Assembly: GCF_013705725.1 (NCBI RefSeq)
Contig: NZ_CP055481.1
Span: 4,712,001 to 4,776,000 of the forward strand
Source of the DNA: Klebsiella sp. RHBSTW-00484
GTDB taxonomy: Bacteria; Pseudomonadota; Gammaproteobacteria; Enterobacterales; Enterobacteriaceae
Direction of reading: 5' to 3'
DNA length: 64,000 bases
Below, in pieces: positions 61,895 to 64,000 of the stretch (the first letter of the stretch is position 1; each line of letters begins with the position of its first letter). Under the pieces are notes generated by a model. That model made no database searches. It was given only the letters and a program-made list of their open reading frames with translations, and had not been told where the DNA came from. A program made the translations under genes and the position numbers.

Positions 61895-62584
61895 TCAGAA
61901 ACGGGCGGAGAAACGATATCCCGTGCCGCGAACCGTTTGTACCATCCGGTCATGGCCGCTATGTTCCAGCGCTTTACGCAGGCGGCGAATATGCACATCC
62001 ACCGTTCTGTCTTCTACATATACGTTAGTTCCCCAAACGTGGTTGAGCAGCTGTTCGCGGCTATAAACACGCTCCGGGTGGGTCATAAAGAAGTGTAATA
62101 ATTTAAACTCGGTCGGCCCCATATCCAGCGGGTTTTCACCGGTCATGACGCGATGTGAAGAAGGATCGAGGCTCAGCCCCTGCATTTCAATCACCTCTTC
62201 CACCGCCATCGGCGAAATGCGCCGCATCACGGCTTTAATTCGCGCCACCAGCTCTTTCGGCGAGAATGGCTTGGTGATGTAATCATCCGCGCCGGTTTCC
62301 AGGCCGCGAACGCGATCTTCCTCTTCACCACGGGCGGTTAACATCACCACCGGAATCTCGCGGGTCATCGCTTCGCGCTTGAGCTGTTTAATAAACTGTA
62401 AACCTGAACCACCCGGTAGCATCCAGTCGAGCAGGATCAAATCAGGCCAGGGTTCATTGAGTTGATTGACCGCGCTGTCAAAATCTTCCGCCTCGATGGG
62501 CTGAAAGCCGTTTTGCTCCAGAACAAAGCAGACCATTTCGCGGATTGGAGCTTCATCTTCAACGACCAGAATTCTTCTCGCCAT
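61895..62584 (-). CDS. phoB: Phosphate regulon response regulator PhoB
   Basis: The product has 229 residues. A receiver domain has the phospho-acceptor Asp in [13 protein letters not shown], and an OmpR-type winged helix carries [15 protein letters not shown]. It activates pho genes at Pho boxes, including its own promoter (a box is visible upstream). Confidence 0.98.
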   Translation of the reverse strand: MARRILVVEDEAPIREMVCFVLEQNGFQPIEAEDFDSAVNQLNEPWPDLILLDWMLPGGSGLQFIKQLKREAMTREIPVVMLTARGEEEDRVRGLETGADDYITKPFSPKELVARIKAVMRRISPMAVEEVIEMQGLSLDPSSHRVMTGENPLDMGPTEFKLLHFFMTHPERVYSREQLLNHVWGTNVYVEDRTVDVHIRRLRKALEHSGHDRMVQTVRGTGYRFSARF

Positions 62585-62634
62585 TATTTACCCTGTATTT
62601 TTTAGCCATCAGTATAGAAGTGCGCGGCCATTAT

Positions 62635-62652
62635 GCGTCAGATTTATGACAG
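62635..62652 (-). promoter_or_regulatory. Pho box upstream of phoB
   Basis: On the - strand, CTGTCATAAATCTGACGC matches the PhoB consensus of two CTGTCAT-type repeats 11 bases apart, preceded by a third partial repeat (TTTCATAAAT). It is about 50 bases before the phoB start and agrees with the E. coli phoB promoter, showing autoactivation. Confidence 0.88.
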
Positions 62653-62730
62653 ATTTATGAAAAAAATGACGGGCAGATGAACAAGGGATTTTGAATTGTG
62701 ACACGGACTTAACTCACCGGAGTGCAGTGT

Positions 62731-62936
62731 TATACCCGTCATACTTCAAGTTGCTTGTGCGTTGGCTGCAGATTACTCGGCCCATCCATGGGCCTCGCCC
62801 TGGCGGGCCGCCGTTACACGGCGTTCAAATCTGCTCCCGGCAGATTTGTCACTCACCCCAGTCACTTACTCATGTAAGCTCCTGGGTACTCGCTCTCTTG
62901 CCGCCTTCCTGCAACTCGAATTATTTAGGGTATATA
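62731..62936. repeat. ERIC element with internal insert, between phoB and sbcD
   Basis: Ends and core match the ERIC copy at 58655-58778 in inverted orientation (start TATACCCGTCATACTTCAAG, core CCCAGTCACTTACT and GTAAGCTCCTGGG, end AATTATTTAGGGTATATA). It is 206 bp because about 80 bp are inserted near the GCGTTGGCT segment (about 62770-62850). The insert contains hairpins of its own, including CAAATCTGC-TCCCG-GCAGATTTG (62826-62848). ERICs with inserts of this type are known in enterobacteria. Confidence 0.85.
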
Positions 62937-62970
62937 ATGCCGCTTACGCTTTTTTCGCTACGGGACCACT

Positions 62971-64000
62971 ATGCGCATCCTTCACACTTCTGACTGGCAC
63001 CTTGGGCAAAATTTTTACAGCAAAAGCCGCGCCGCTGAGCATCAGGCGTTTCTCGATTGGCTGCTGACCAGCGCCCAGGAGCATGAGGTTGATGCCATTA
63101 TTGTCGCGGGCGATATTTTTGATACCGGCTCCCCGCCAAGCTACGCGCGTGAGCTGTATAACCGGTTTGTCGTTCAGCTACAGCAGACCGGCTGCCAACT
63201 GGTAGTACTGGCGGGAAACCACGATTCAGTGGCGACCCTCAATGAATCGCGGGATATTCTCGCCTTCCTGAAAACCACGGTAGTCGCCAATGCCGGTCAC
63301 GCTCCTTTTGTTCTGCCCTTGCGTGATGGTTCAGCGGGGGCGATTTTTTGCCCTGTGCCGTTCCTGCGCCCGCGCGAGCTGGTCACCAGCCAGGCCGGTC
63401 ACTCCAGCGGTGAAAAGCAGAAGCAGCTCCTCACCGCCATCAGCGACTACTACCAGCAGCAGTATCAGCAGGCCTGCGAACTGCGCGGCGACCGGCCGCT
63501 GCCGATTATCGCCAGCGGTCATTTGACCACCGTCGGCGCCAGCAAAAGCGACGCGGTTCGCGAAATCTATATCGGCACACTCGACGCCTTCCCGGCAAGC
63601 CACTTTCCTCCTGCCAATTACATCGCGCTTGGCCATATTCACCGGGCGCAAGTGGTGGGCGGCTGCGAGCATATTCGCTACAGCGGATCGCCCATCCCGC
63701 TGAGCTTTGACGAAACCGGGAAAAACAAAAGCGTCAACCTGGTGACCTTCACCAACGGATGCCTAACAGACGTCACGCCGCTCATCGTCCCCATTACCCA
63801 GCCGCTGGCGGTATTAAAGGGCGATTTCGCCAGCATCAGCGAGCAGTTGAATCAGTGGCAAGATAATAGCCAGCAACCCGCCGTCTGGCTGGATATTGAG
63901 ATCACCAGCGACGAGTATTTGCATGATATTCAACGTAAAATTCAGGTGCAGACCGAAACGCTACCGGTAGAAGTGCTGCTGGTGCGCCGCAGTCGCGCCC
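62971..64000 (+). CDS. sbcD: SbcD, nuclease subunit of SbcCD (partial, runs off the window)
   Basis: The first 343 codons of the gene are present, and the 3' end lies beyond base 64000. The metallophosphoesterase motifs are visible: SDWHLG, AGDIFD, LAGNHDS, SGHLTT and LGHIH. With SbcC it forms the Mre11/Rad50-like complex that cuts DNA hairpins and ends. It is divergent from phoB, and the long ERIC hairpin lies just upstream of it. Confidence 0.96.
   Translation, partial: MRILHTSDWHLGQNFYSKSRAAEHQAFLDWLLTSAQEHEVDAIIVAGDIFDTGSPPSYARELYNRFVVQLQQTGCQLVVLAGNHDSVATLNESRDILAFLKTTVVANAGHAPFVLPLRDGSAGAIFCPVPFLRPRELVTSQAGHSSGEKQKQLLTAISDYYQQQYQQACELRGDRPLPIIASGHLTTVGASKSDAVREIYIGTLDAFPASHFPPANYIALGHIHRAQVVGGCEHIRYSGSPIPLSFDETGKNKSVNLVTFTNGCLTDVTPLIVPITQPLAVLKGDFASISEQLNQWQDNSQQPAVWLDIEITSDEYLHDIQRKIQVQTETLPVEVLLVRRSRA

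Overview
The window is a stretch of enterobacterial chromosome, most like the Klebsiella/Raoultella/Enterobacter group. The block from yajQ to sbcD (about 23.0-64.0 kb) holds genes in an order known from that group: yajQ, panE, yajL, thiI, xseB, ispA, dxs, yajO, pgpA, thiL, nusB, ribE, ribD, nrdR, yajI, tsx, secF, secD, yajC, tgt, queA, acpH, malZ, proY, brnQ, phoR, phoB, sbcD. Product lengths match the E. coli orthologues once starts are corrected. The extra peroxiredoxin, DUF3999/DUF2339, amidohydrolase and isochorismatase genes are absent from E. coli at this place, so the host is not E. coli. The species is inferred from gene order and protein similarity recalled by eye; no database was searched.

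The first ~22.9 kb is different in kind. It is visibly AT-rich, none of its genes is a core enterobacterial gene, and it abuts the 3' end of yajQ. It starts with a small secreted-peptide gene on the + strand (614-940) with a microcin-type Gly-Ala/Gly leader. Then come 17 genes packed head to tail on the - strand (read from 21.9 kb down to 1.3 kb): a two-partner-secretion exoprotein and its outer-membrane transporter, a phosphopantetheinyl transferase, a ketoreductase, a dehydratase, an acyl carrier protein, a GcvT-like protein, a ketosynthase fused to a chain-length-factor-like domain, a second ketosynthase, a degenerate ketosynthase-like protein, a LolD-like ABC ATPase, a helical periplasmic protein, a LolC/E-like permease, a LolA-like carrier, an outer-membrane beta-barrel, a malonyltransferase and a polytopic membrane protein. 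Together they look like a type II fatty-acid/polyketide assembly line with its own Lol-like envelope export route, in one transcription unit with a secreted filamentous protein. No enoyl reductase is present, so the predicted product is an unsaturated (polyene) acyl chain. Its release, starter unit and destination are not evident. This is the main candidate for an undescribed system.

In this isolate the system looks damaged. An ISL3-type element (15670-16984, with a perfect 8-bp target duplication) splits the ketoreductase gene, and a one-base slip in a run of seven T splits the periplasmic-protein gene.

The core region serves isoprenoid supply (ispA-dxs), thiamine (thiI, thiL), riboflavin (ribE, ribD), protein export (yajC-secD-secF), queuosine tRNA modification (queA-tgt), phosphate sensing (phoB-phoR), maltodextrin use (malZ), nucleoside uptake (tsx) and branched-chain amino acid/proline transport (brnQ, proY). 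Regulatory signals that can be read include a Pho box before phoB, two MalT-like boxes before malZ, a CRP-type promoter before tsx, and a promoter with an OxyR-like site before the peroxiredoxin. Repeats include two ERIC elements, one carrying an ~80-bp internal insert, and a REP-type pair after yajO. No rRNA, tRNA or CRISPR array was recognised.
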